Shown: positions 55,523-63,581 of the stretch, piece by piece
Layout: the number at the start of each line of letters is the position of its first letter
Position numbering within the stretch: position 1 is the stretch's first letter
Assembly: GCA_009773165.1 (NCBI GenBank)
Contig: WOUZ01000010.1
Location: forward strand, 1-64,000
DNA length: 64,000 bases
Direction: 5' to 3'
Source: Bacteroidota bacterium
GTDB taxonomy: Bacteria; Bacteroidota; Bacteroidia; Bacteroidales; F082
Translations under genes and position numbers: made by a program
The notes under the pieces: generated by a model
Database searches by the model: none
What the model was told of the DNA's origin: nothing
The model's input: only the letters and a program-made list of their open reading frames with translations

Positions 55523-56094
55523 GATATTTTGTTTTGATAATAAGGCAGTAGTTCTTTCACCAAACGCTGCTTGGCTCTGAAAACCAGCGATTCAACAGCA
55601 GAAATACTCGTGTTTAATACAGTAGCTATTTCAGGATTTGATAAACCTTCCTGTTTGGAAAGCACAAAGGCGGCTCTTTGTTGTGCTGGCAATAGTTTCA
55701 GCGCAGCTGATATGGCATTGTGATCTTCATTTCGAAAAATATCCGACAAAGTTGACTCATTACTACTTGAGAGCCCTTCTGTCGGTTTTTTTTCGCTGAA
55801 CCAGGTGTGAAATGATATTGCCATTCTTATATCCTTCTTTTTCAAATAGCTGAGGGCTTTGTTAATCCCTAATCGATATATCCATGTTTTTAAGCTCGAT
55901 TCTTCCTTAAAAAAAGCAATACTTTCCCAAACCTGAATAAATACCTCTTGAACAAGATCCTGCGTTTCATCTTTATCAGAAACGATTTTGAAAATCACTC
56001 GTGATAACAATGGCTGATACATTGCAATCAATTGATTGAAAGCTTCTTCCTCTTTGTTTTTAAGAGCCTGAATGAAAGCTTTTTCCTGGTTCAT
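55519..56094 (-). CDS. ECF-type RNA polymerase sigma factor
   Basis: The 191-residue protein has sigma region 2 (FNQLIAMYQPLLSRVIFKIV, DLVQEVFIQVWES) and region 4 (LPAQQRAAFVLSKQEGLSNP, AVESLVFRAKQRL), with no region 1 or 3. It is released when the anti-sigma factor is inactivated, and directs transcription of an envelope- or metal-stress regulon. A 77-bp gap separates it from the upstream Asp-rich-repeat protein gene, likely in the same operon. Confidence 0.95.
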   Translation of the reverse strand: MNQEKAFIQALKNKEEEAFNQLIAMYQPLLSRVIFKIVSDKDETQDLVQEVFIQVWESIAFFKEESSLKTWIYRLGINKALSYLKKKDIRMAISFHTWFSEKKPTEGLSSSNESTLSDIFRNEDHNAISAALKLLPAQQRAAFVLSKQEGLSNPEIATVLNTSISAVESLVFRAKQRLVKELLPYYQNKIS

Positions 56095-56171
56095 TGCATG
56101 GTGTTAAGCTTCAAAAAGAAGTTGGAGCTGACAAATGTAGCGAATCGGCGTCCAACTTCTTCTTTTGCATT

Positions 56172-56537
56172 TTATTTTTGTGCCGGAGCTGTTGTATTTT
56201 GATTTCCAGCACCTCTGCCTCTGTTACCTCTTCCCTGTCGTGGGCCGTCACAATTTCCTTTACGATTTTTTGGTCCTTTATTAATTCCTTTTCCACGTCC
56301 GGCATTGTTGCCTGCTTGATCGCATACACCATCGTTGTTGGCATCAACAAAGTTTTGTCTTCTTCCTTGGGCCGGTCGTTGTTGGAAATTATCACATGTT
56401 CCGTTTTTGTCGGCATCTTTAAACTGTCCTCTTTCAGTGGTTACAGCTTTCTTTTCTTCAGGCTGAGTCGTTTGGGCCTGAATGGAAGTAAAAGCAAATA
56501 AGCTTAAGATACTTCCGGCTAAGATTAATTTTTTCAT
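56172..56537 (-). CDS. small secreted protein with two DxNxDGxCD calcium-type motifs
   Basis: The 121-residue protein has a signal peptide (LILAGSILSLFAFTSIQAQ). It has two copies of an aspartate-rich loop, KDADKNGTCDNF and VDANNDGVCDQ, like the loops of thrombospondin type 3 or EF-hand-like calcium binders. A glycine/arginine/asparagine-rich basic tail follows. I do not recognise a named family. It is the first gene before the ECF sigma operon, and a divalent-cation link with the CpxP-like protein is plausible. Confidence 0.75.
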   Translation of the reverse strand: MKKLILAGSILSLFAFTSIQAQTTQPEEKKAVTTERGQFKDADKNGTCDNFQQRPAQGRRQNFVDANNDGVCDQAGNNAGRGKGINKGPKNRKGNCDGPRQGRGNRGRGAGNQNTTAPAQK

Positions 56538-56684
56538 GGTTTAAATTTTTATGATATTACTTTGACAAGTATTACGGAAATTTCTTGCGGTTAACACCTG
56601 TTTTTTTCGAAAATTATTTTTTCAGCATAGATTCTGCCTGCCCTAATGCTGTTTTGATGGCATATAAACCCTTGGTATTTTTTG

Positions 56685-56692
56685 TATCTTTG
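56685..56692 (+). promoter_or_regulatory. Bacteroidota -7 promoter box of fabG
   Basis: TATCTTTG matches TAnnTTTG and lies 94 nt before the fabG ATG, implying a long leader. No -33 element at normal spacing was seen. Confidence 0.35.
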
Positions 56693-56786
56693 GCCGGTGA
56701 ATATGTCTTATTTGGACGAATTAACCTACAAATTGGCATGAAACTGGAATTGTTGATAAAATAATTGATAATTTAACCATTTAAAA

Positions 56787-57533
56787 ATGAAACTTTTAGA
56801 AGGAAAATTAGCACTCATTACCGGAGGTGCTCGAGGTATTGGAAAAGCACTTGCACTCCGTTTTGCAGCAGAAGGTGCATCAATAGCTTTTTCTGATTTA
56901 AAATATGATGAAAACATGGAAGCAACCGAGAAGGAGATTCAGGCTATGGGTGTTCAGGCCAAAGGATTTGCTTCCAATGCTGCTTCACTTGAGGATAGCG
57001 AAAAGCTGGCTGAGGCCGTTGTTGCTACCTTTGGAAGAATTGATATTCTTGTGAACAATGCCGGAATAACACGCGATAATTTGCTGATGCGCATGACTGA
57101 GCAGGATTGGGATCTCGTTATAAATGTGAATCTTAAGTCAGCATTTAACTTAACAAAGGCTGTGCAACGCACAATGATTAAACAACGCAGTGGGTCAATC
57201 ATTAATATGAGCTCAGTTGTGGGAGTGAATGGTAATGCTGGTCAATCGAACTACTCTGCATCAAAAGCAGGTATGATTGGGTTTACCAAATCTATGGCTC
57301 AGGAATTGGGTAGCAGAAGCGTGCGTTGTAATGCGATTGCTCCTGGATTTATTGAAACTGAGATGACTCATAAACTTCCAGAAGATGTTCGTACACAATG
57401 GATTAGCACGATACCACTTCGCAGAAGCGGAAAGCCTGAAGATGTGGCTGATGTTGCTGTCTTTTTGGCAAGCGACCTTTCTTCGTATGTTACTGGTCAG
57501 GTGATCAGCGTTTGTGGAGGAATGAGTATGTAG
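56787..57533 (+). CDS. fabG: 3-oxoacyl-ACP reductase FabG
   Basis: The 248-residue classical SDR has GGARGIG (12-18), NNAGIT, the serine region MSSVVG and YSASKAG (YxxxK), followed by PGFIETEM. It matches FabG at full length. FabG reduces 3-ketoacyl-ACP with NADPH in fatty-acid synthesis. No other fab genes are adjacent, so other SDR substrates cannot be excluded, but the motif set is typical FabG. Confidence 0.92.
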   Translation: MKLLEGKLALITGGARGIGKALALRFAAEGASIAFSDLKYDENMEATEKEIQAMGVQAKGFASNAASLEDSEKLAEAVVATFGRIDILVNNAGITRDNLLMRMTEQDWDLVINVNLKSAFNLTKAVQRTMIKQRSGSIINMSSVVGVNGNAGQSNYSASKAGMIGFTKSMAQELGSRSVRCNAIAPGFIETEMTHKLPEDVRTQWISTIPLRRSGKPEDVADVAVFLASDLSSYVTGQVISVCGGMSM

Positions 57534-57538
57534 TTTTG

Positions 57539-57570
57539 AATCCGGTGAATTTCATCGGATTTTTCATTTT
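57539..57570 (+). terminator. rho-independent terminator after fabG
   Basis: An inverted repeat, AATCCGGTGAA against TTCATCGGATT (one G-T pair), is followed by a T-run. The arms lie almost back to back. Confidence 0.75.
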
Positions 57571-57587
57571 TTTAAAACATTCAATCT

Positions 57588-59672
57588 GTGGATATTATCA
57601 CAGGAATTACCTGGTGGATGATTATTCCGGTTATTTTGACCGGGATTGTTTATGCTGCAATTCTCTATTATAAGAACAGTCAGTTACAGCTAAGTTCATT
57701 CTTAAAATGGACTCTTTTTGCATTTAGGTTTACATTGGTAAGCTTAATTGCGTTTTTATTGCTATCACCTCATTTGATGCAAACAAAGAAAGTGGTTGAA
57801 CAACCTGTAATAATCATTGCACAGGATAATTCTGCTTCAGTTGCACTTTCGAAAGATTCACTTTATTTTAAGAATGAATATCCTGCTGTTTTACAACAGT
57901 TTAAGGATGAGATAGCAGGTGAATTCAGAATGGATTTTTATACTTTTGGGCAACAGGTTAATAAAAGCGGAACGCTTGATTTTAACGATCAGCGGACTGA
58001 TATTTCCGAACTGCTTCAATCAATTTCCAATAGCTATTACAACCGAAATGTTGGTGCGGTAGTTTTGATCTCAGATGGGATTGTCAACACAGGTATTCAG
58101 CCTGAATTAGTGGCTACAGAATTTCCTTTTCCGGTCTATTCGGTTGCTTTAGGCGACACCACATCATATCCTGATCTGAGTATTGTTGATGTGAGGTACA
58201 ATCAAATGATTTTCAACCAGACAGATTTTCCTGTTGAAATCTCCTTTAAAGGTGTTAATGCACCAGGCACTCAGGTGAAAATTGAACTCTATATGGAGGA
58301 TAAGTTGATTGGTACTGAACTTAAAAAAATTGAAACACGCAGTTATACCGGCACATGCAGTTTTGTAGTTAGTGCTTCAGAAAGTGGGAAGAAACGACTA
58401 ACAGCTAAAATAATTCCTTTAGAAGCAGAGAGTCAATTGCTAAATAATAGCAGGGTATTTTATGTTGATATTGTGAATGAGAAGCAGAAAGTGTTGTTAC
58501 TTTCTTTATCACCACATCCTGATCTTGGCGCTTTCCAATCAATTTTTGAAGATTATTTCGACGTTACAACAGCTTACATCAGAACTTTTTCGCCTGATGA
58601 TACAGATTATAGCTTGATCATTTTACATCAACTCCCTGGAAAAGGTGTTGATAACCAAACGATTCAGAAGCTGCTTCAATCGCAATCCAATGCCTCTGTG
58701 TTGGTTGTTGTTGGTCCCCAAACAGATTTAGCAGTGTTTAATAGTTTGCAATCGGGCCTTCAATTTGTTGGAACAGCTGATCAGCCTATGATTGAGGCTT
58801 ATCCTGTTCCTGTGAAGGAGTTTGCATTATTCTCTGTTGAATCCTATATGTGGGATCGTCTGAGAGGTTTTCCGGCATTGACTGCGCCGTTAGTTGAAAT
58901 GCGCACCCCTGTTTCGTTTCAGTCTGCCGTTCTTCAAAAAGTTAAGTCTGTTGAGACCTATTTCCCGCTGATCGGGTTCTCAGAGACACCTTCCCGACGT
59001 TGGGGTTATATCACCGGTTCAGGGATCTGGAAATGGAGGTTGGCAGATTACCAAATGAATGGAAATCAGGACTCTTTTCGGGAGATTATTGGCAAGACGG
59101 TTCAGTATCTTTTAGTAAAAAAAGATCAACGACGCTTACGTCTTCATGTTGGAACTGAGTTTATGTTGAACGAACCGGTTCGTTTTCGTGCTGAACTTTA
59201 TAATAAAAGCATGGAAAAAGTGAATGATGCCGAGCTGAAATTGGAAGTAAAGCACATTGATTCAGGTAGCGAATATAGTTTTCTTTTCTCCCGGTCGGAT
59301 AATGAACACGAGCTGAACGCCGGACGTTTTCCAGAAGGAAGATATGTTTACAATTCTGAAGTTGTCTATGGCAGCGAGAAGTTACAGGCTAATGGAGAAT
59401 TTGTCGTTCTGGAATCATCATTGGAAAGTCGGCAGATGATTGCAAATCATGATCTTCTTTACCGAATCTCTAAAGTTACTGATGGTGACTTTTTGTATCT
59501 CGCTGAGTTGAACCAACTACCTGAGACCTTGAGAACAAATCAGGCAATTACATCAACAGCTTCGTTTACAAAAGTTTATGATTCTTTCATTTCACTGCCT
59601 GCAATATTGATGCTGCTTTTGCTTCTTTTGACGCTGGAATGGTTTATCAGAAAATATAATGGCACGTATTAG
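57588..59672 (+). CDS. membrane protein with von Willebrand factor A-like domain
   Basis: The 694-residue protein starts with GTG. It has two N-terminal membrane helices (WWMIIPVILTGIVYAAILYY and FAFRFTLVSLIAFLLLSP), then a VWA-like domain with a DxSxS metal site (AQDNSASVA) and LISDGIVNTG. A long extracytoplasmic region of beta-rich domains follows, and a C-terminal helix (AILMLLLLLLTLEWFIRKY). This is the plan of Bat-like/BatA-type or glutamine-amidotransferase-like VWA membrane proteins common in Bacteroidota, whose function is poorly known. No MoxR ATPase is nearby. Confidence 0.82.
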   Translation: MDIITGITWWMIIPVILTGIVYAAILYYKNSQLQLSSFLKWTLFAFRFTLVSLIAFLLLSPHLMQTKKVVEQPVIIIAQDNSASVALSKDSLYFKNEYPAVLQQFKDEIAGEFRMDFYTFGQQVNKSGTLDFNDQRTDISELLQSISNSYYNRNVGAVVLISDGIVNTGIQPELVATEFPFPVYSVALGDTTSYPDLSIVDVRYNQMIFNQTDFPVEISFKGVNAPGTQVKIELYMEDKLIGTELKKIETRSYTGTCSFVVSASESGKKRLTAKIIPLEAESQLLNNSRVFYVDIVNEKQKVLLLSLSPHPDLGAFQSIFEDYFDVTTAYIRTFSPDDTDYSLIILHQLPGKGVDNQTIQKLLQSQSNASVLVVVGPQTDLAVFNSLQSGLQFVGTADQPMIEAYPVPVKEFALFSVESYMWDRLRGFPALTAPLVEMRTPVSFQSAVLQKVKSVETYFPLIGFSETPSRRWGYITGSGIWKWRLADYQMNGNQDSFREIIGKTVQYLLVKKDQRRLRLHVGTEFMLNEPVRFRAELYNKSMEKVNDAELKLEVKHIDSGSEYSFLFSRSDNEHELNAGRFPEGRYVYNSEVVYGSEKLQANGEFVVLESSLESRQMIANHDLLYRISKVTDGDFLYLAELNQLPETLRTNQAITSTASFTKVYDSFISLPAILMLLLLLLTLEWFIRKYNGTY

Positions 59673-59713
59673 GTTCAACAAAAACTTTTGTCTAAAAAAC
59701 CAGGTATAAAAGC

Positions 59714-60517
59714 TTAGTAATTGTTTTTTCTGAAGAAGGTAGGAATGGTTTTCAGAAGAATTTTTACATCCAGCCAAGGGCTTGCTACGATAGAATATTG
59801 GTTGTCCAAAGCAATGCGTTCTTCCTCGGATTGAAATCGGTCTTTCTTTATTTGCCATAATCCAGTAATGCCTGCTGGTGCAAGAAAACGATAAGATAAC
59901 TGATCAGTTGTGAGGCGTTCTGCTTCATAAAGTGGCAACGGGCGGTTGCCGACGATCGACATGTCTCCTTTCAACACGTTAAAAAACTGCGGAAGCTCAT
60001 CTAAATTTGTTTTTCGGATAAACTTACCAACACGAGTTACCCTAGGATCATTTTCAGCTTTGAAAAATGTTGGTTTTGTCAGATTTCGCCTCTTAAGCTC
60101 CATATACCAATTCTCGCAAATCGTAGTGCCATCAATAAAAAGCAGAGGAGAGCAAGGAGTTTCTTGTGAAGCGCAATCAGGACAGGTATTAGGGTCGGCA
60201 CTTTCTTCATTTTGATGCTTTCGATTGATTAAGTATAAATTAAGATCGGAAAGTTTATTAATTTCTTCCTCCGATCCAAGCCGCATCGAACGAAACTTGT
60301 AAAACCGAAACATATCATAACCAGTGCCAATTCTACTTGAAGCATAAATAACCGGACCTTTTGATTCAAGCTTAATTAAGATGCTTATTATCAATAAGAA
60401 GGGAGAGGTGATTATTAAAGCAAGAAATGAGAAAATTATGTCAAAAAACCGCTTCCCAACACCAATTCTGAACACTCCGAAAGACTCTTTCTGACCTTGT
60501 TTAAATGAATTTCTCAT
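59714..60517 (-). CDS. PglC/WcaJ-type polyprenyl-phosphate sugar phosphotransferase
   Basis: The protein of about 267 residues (start ATG 60517 preferred) has one membrane segment (FFDIIFSFLALIITSPFLL) and the catalytic core of monotopic phosphoglycosyltransferases. That core shows YKFRSM, VTRVGKFIRKTNLDELPQ, DMSIVGNRPL and AGITGLWQ. It adds a sugar-1-phosphate to undecaprenyl phosphate. An inserted segment of about 60 residues holds CPDCASQETPC and a later cysteine, suggesting a structural metal site; similar inserts occur in Bacteroidota relatives as I recall. It has no glycosyltransferase neighbours. Confidence 0.9.
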   Translation of the reverse strand: MRNSFKQGQKESFGVFRIGVGKRFFDIIFSFLALIITSPFLLIISILIKLESKGPVIYASSRIGTGYDMFRFYKFRSMRLGSEEEINKLSDLNLYLINRKHQNEESADPNTCPDCASQETPCSPLLFIDGTTICENWYMELKRRNLTKPTFFKAENDPRVTRVGKFIRKTNLDELPQFFNVLKGDMSIVGNRPLPLYEAERLTTDQLSYRFLAPAGITGLWQIKKDRFQSEEERIALDNQYSIVASPWLDVKILLKTIPTFFRKNNY

Positions 60518-60694
60518 TGAAATCTTTATCTTTTTTAGTAAGCAAGCAATTAGTAGTTGTCGCAAATATATGAAAAATCACGTATTCAATAATTAATTCA
60601 ATTTTTAAAATCTTAATTATTACCTTAAGTTTAGTATCAACAAATTCAAATAATGAAGATTCATACAAGATTATGCCTGAACGCAAATAATACT

Positions 60695-60702
60695 TAATTT
60701 TG
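60695..60702 (+). promoter_or_regulatory. possible -7 promoter box upstream of the FKBP gene
   Basis: TAATTTTG matches TAnnTTTG but lies 137 nt before the start codon, so a long leader would be needed. The call is tentative. Confidence 0.25.
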
Positions 60703-60839
60703 CAAAAAAATGTAGAAGCCGTTATTCTACTCAAATAACAAATAACTAATTGTTTATAGTGTTCATTCACTGATATATTTATGTCGCTTGCAGTAAGATG
60801 CTTACGGTCTGAACATTGATAAACGCAATATCTTTTAAA

Positions 60840-61349
60840 ATGAAAGTTGGTAATCAAAAAGTAGTCTCGCTTACTTATGAATTGCGGGAAGAGAACGAAA
60901 AGGGTGAGATGATACAAAAGGTTGATGCAGATCGGCCATTTGTTTACCTTTTTGGCGTTGGCGGATTACTGCCAAAATTTGAACAGAGTCTTGAAGGTCT
61001 TTCGGCTGGCGACAAGTTCAGTTTTAGTATGGAAGCTGCTGAATCATATGGTGAGCACACTGAAGAAGCAATTATTGATTTGGAAAAATCAATTTTTGAA
61101 ATAGATGGAGTTGTTGATGAGGAATTGCTTACCATTGGTAATCAGATCACTATGCAGGATAATCATGGAAATCCGCTGGAAGGTATTGTGTTGGAAGTGA
61201 CAGAAAATACGGTGAAAATGGATTTTAACCATCCATTAGCCGGTATGGATTTGCATTTCTCAGGCGAGATTCTGGAAGTACGCGAAGCTTCTGAAGATGA
61301 AATGTCACATGGACATGCTCACGGGCCTCATGGTCATCATCATCACTAA
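60840..61349 (+). CDS. SlyD-like FKBP-type peptidyl-prolyl isomerase
   Basis: The 169-residue protein starts VGNQKVVSLTYELRE. It has an FKBP fold (FLFGVGGLLPKFEQSLEGLS region), an insert-in-flap domain as in SlyD, and a histidine-rich tail (HGHAHGPHGHHHH) that binds nickel or other metals in family members. It catalyses prolyl isomerisation and acts as a chaperone. ATG 60840 is preferred because it begins the conserved N-terminus. Confidence 0.9.
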   Translation: MKVGNQKVVSLTYELREENEKGEMIQKVDADRPFVYLFGVGGLLPKFEQSLEGLSAGDKFSFSMEAAESYGEHTEEAIIDLEKSIFEIDGVVDEELLTIGNQITMQDNHGNPLEGIVLEVTENTVKMDFNHPLAGMDLHFSGEILEVREASEDEMSHGHAHGPHGHHHH

Positions 61350-61376
61350 AAACTAAACTGAATCTACAGAAAAAGG

Positions 61377-62108
61377 TTAGCCTTTTCCTGGATTCCATAT
61401 TAAAAAGACGGTCGGCTTCTTATGAATGTCCGGCCGTTTGTTTTCCCAGGCCTCCAGGCTTTTTGTAGCAATAATTTCATCGATCAAACTGATGTTTGAT
61501 GCTACACATAACAAAGTGGAAGGATTACAGGTTTTGATCACAGCCTCCATAACCTGATCATTACGAAAAGGTGTTTCGATAAAAATCTGTGTCTGATTTT
61601 TTATAATGCTTTCCTTTTCAATCATTTTTAAAAATCGAACACGCTCTTCAGCATGAATTGGAAGGTAGCCATGAAAACAAAATGACTGTCCGTTAAAACC
61701 TGATGCCATTAGTGCTTGATTGATGGAGCTTGGCCCTGACAATGGCCTGACTTTTATTCCCAATTCATGTGCTGCCCTCACAACAAGAGCTCCGGGGTCG
61801 GCTACACACGGGCTACCGGCTTCGGATATTAAGCCAACATCTTCACCCAAAAAAATTGGGTCAAGATAGGATTTTATATGAGCGGGATCAGTAAATTTAT
61901 TGAGTTCGTTAAATACAAGTGAATCAATATCAATGGATTGATCTATTTTTTTTAACAATCTTCTGGCAGTGCGAAGTTGTTCAACAATTAAGTATCGTAA
62001 TTTTTTTAGGACATGCAATGCCTCTGTTGGCATCACCAGCTCAGGTGGAATATCAGCCAATGGTGTCGGGATGAGATACAGTGAGCCTTTTTTCGTTTGA
62101 TGGTTCAT
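61377..62108 (-). CDS. RsmI-like tetrapyrrole-methylase-family rRNA methyltransferase
   Basis: The 243-residue SAM-dependent enzyme has SLYLIPTPLADI, ISEAGSPCVADPGALVV and PLSGPSSINQALMASGF, typical of RsmI, which methylates the ribose of C1402 in 16S rRNA. It differs from E. coli RsmI in lacking a long C-terminal domain, the form usual in Bacteroidota. The start overlaps the dehydratase stop by four bases. Confidence 0.85.
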   Translation of the reverse strand: MNHQTKKGSLYLIPTPLADIPPELVMPTEALHVLKKLRYLIVEQLRTARRLLKKIDQSIDIDSLVFNELNKFTDPAHIKSYLDPIFLGEDVGLISEAGSPCVADPGALVVRAAHELGIKVRPLSGPSSINQALMASGFNGQSFCFHGYLPIHAEERVRFLKMIEKESIIKNQTQIFIETPFRNDQVMEAVIKTCNPSTLLCVASNISLIDEIIATKSLEAWENKRPDIHKKPTVFLIWNPGKG

Positions 62109-63061
62109 AACCAGGGAATTTTAGTTAAGTCGATGTTGCCTCCGGAAATAATAATTCCAACTGTTTTATTCTTTAAAAATTCAGGTGCTGAAAGAGCAAC
62201 TGCAACAGGAACGGCTGAGCTTGGTTCAATAATGATTTTCATCCGTTCCCAAACCAAACGCATTGCATGTATGATTGCCTCATCTGAAACAGTAATTACT
62301 TCGTTAACATATTGTTTTATAATTGGATAGGTTAATGAACCAAGTGAAGTCAATAGCCCGTCAGCAATGGTTTGTGGATTTATACTTGGGACAAGGCTTC
62401 CTGTTTTAATTGATTTCCAGGTATCGTTTGCACCTTCGGGCTCGCATGCAATTACTTTTGTATGGGGCGACTGATAATGTGCTGAAAGCAATGTCCCGCT
62501 TAGCAATCCACCACCTCCTACAGGACAAAGTATATAGTCAGGTAGTGGGCCTTGTTTCAACATTTCAAGACAAGCTGTGGCCTGTCCTGCAATGATATCA
62601 TAATCGTTGTAGGGATGAACGACTGTTGCGCCAGTTTGTTTCACAATAGATTCAGTAGTTTCTTCACGAGCTTGTAAGGTTGGTTTGCAAAAAGTTATTA
62701 ACCCACCATATTCTTTAACTGCGGCAACTTTCACTGAAGGAGCATTTTCAGGCATAATAATGTATGCTTTGTGTCCTAAAATAGCAGCTGCTCTGGCCAA
62801 TGCCTGAGCATGGTTGCCACTTGAATGTGTTACAACACCATTCTTAAGTTGATTTTTGTCGAGCTGCAACAAGGCGTGGGTAGCGCCTCTTGACTTAAAA
62901 GCACCTGCTTTTTGAAAGTTCTCACACTTAAAAAACAGCTTTGATCCGCTGATGTTGTTAAGCTGACTCGATTGAAGCAAGGGTGTGTATTCAATATAAG
63001 GTCTGATCAGCTCGTGAGCAGCCTGAATATCATCTAAGGTTGGCGCACTTGTTAATTTCAT
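62105..63061 (-). CDS. threonine/serine dehydratase (PLP, fold type II)
   Basis: The 318-residue PLP enzyme has K56 in GAFKSRGA for the Schiff base, SSGNHAQALA (glycine-rich substrate loop) and the phosphate-binding GGGGLLSG. It matches catabolic or biosynthetic threonine dehydratase / serine racemase-like proteins without an ACT regulatory domain. Likely product is 2-oxobutanoate from threonine or pyruvate from serine. It overlaps both neighbouring genes by a few bases, in an operon with the phosphatase and the RsmI-like gene. Confidence 0.9.
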   Translation of the reverse strand: MKLTSAPTLDDIQAAHELIRPYIEYTPLLQSSQLNNISGSKLFFKCENFQKAGAFKSRGATHALLQLDKNQLKNGVVTHSSGNHAQALARAAAILGHKAYIIMPENAPSVKVAAVKEYGGLITFCKPTLQAREETTESIVKQTGATVVHPYNDYDIIAGQATACLEMLKQGPLPDYILCPVGGGGLLSGTLLSAHYQSPHTKVIACEPEGANDTWKSIKTGSLVPSINPQTIADGLLTSLGSLTYPIIKQYVNEVITVSDEAIIHAMRLVWERMKIIIEPSSAVPVAVALSAPEFLKNKTVGIIISGGNIDLTKIPWL

Positions 63062-63525
63062 TATTTCGTATTTTTTATTTTATTCACTAAAGCAATGCAA
63101 GCAGGTTCAATTGTTTGAAATGTATGCTCATAAGAAACAACTCCACCATTATATGGATCACTCACCTGTATATTTTCTCCGGGTTCAATAAGATTTAACA
63201 GATAGTCCACTTTCATTTTATCATTATCATTACGAGTTACTTGCATAATGTCATTCAGATTTTTTTGATCCATAACAAAAATTCTGTCAAAAGCATCAAA
63301 GTCACTTTGATTGAATTTTCGGGCGCGCTTGGCTCTGATATCAATTCCATGAATAGCTGACACTTTAACTGCTTTTTCGTTTGGCGAGCCATCGGTTTGA
63401 ACAGATTCAAAGCCTGCCGATTCAATTTTTCCTTCCAGTTGGTGCTCAATAAAGAGCTGTTTCAAAATCCCTTCTGCCATTGGTGAACGACAACTGTTTC
63501 CTAAACAAACAAAAAGAACGTTCAT
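63061..63525 (-). CDS. low-molecular-weight protein tyrosine phosphatase
   Basis: The 154-residue protein starts VLFVCLGNSCRSPMAEG, with the P-loop C7-R13, and has the acid loop SDPYNGG (the general-acid aspartate). It is full length for the family. Such phosphatases often regulate tyrosine kinases of exopolysaccharide export or act on arsenate; no BY-kinase is nearby. Only one of the two tyrosines typical of the DPYY loop is present. Confidence 0.93.
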   Translation of the reverse strand: MNVLFVCLGNSCRSPMAEGILKQLFIEHQLEGKIESAGFESVQTDGSPNEKAVKVSAIHGIDIRAKRARKFNQSDFDAFDRIFVMDQKNLNDIMQVTRNDNDKMKVDYLLNLIEPGENIQVSDPYNGGVVSYEHTFQTIEPACIALVNKIKNTK

Positions 63526-63581
63526 TGAAGTTGTATTTATTTCAGTTGTCAGTCAGAATTCTCAAATACGTACCCAATAAC

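Noticed and set aside
60501-60917. Reverse-strand 138-codon frame over the FKBP upstream region
   Set aside because: Antisense to the FKBP start and the sugar transferase upstream region, with no recognisable features.
61350-61390. Terminator between the FKBP and RsmI-like genes
   Set aside because: Only a six-base AAAAGG/CCTTTT stem, partly inside the coding end; too weak to call.
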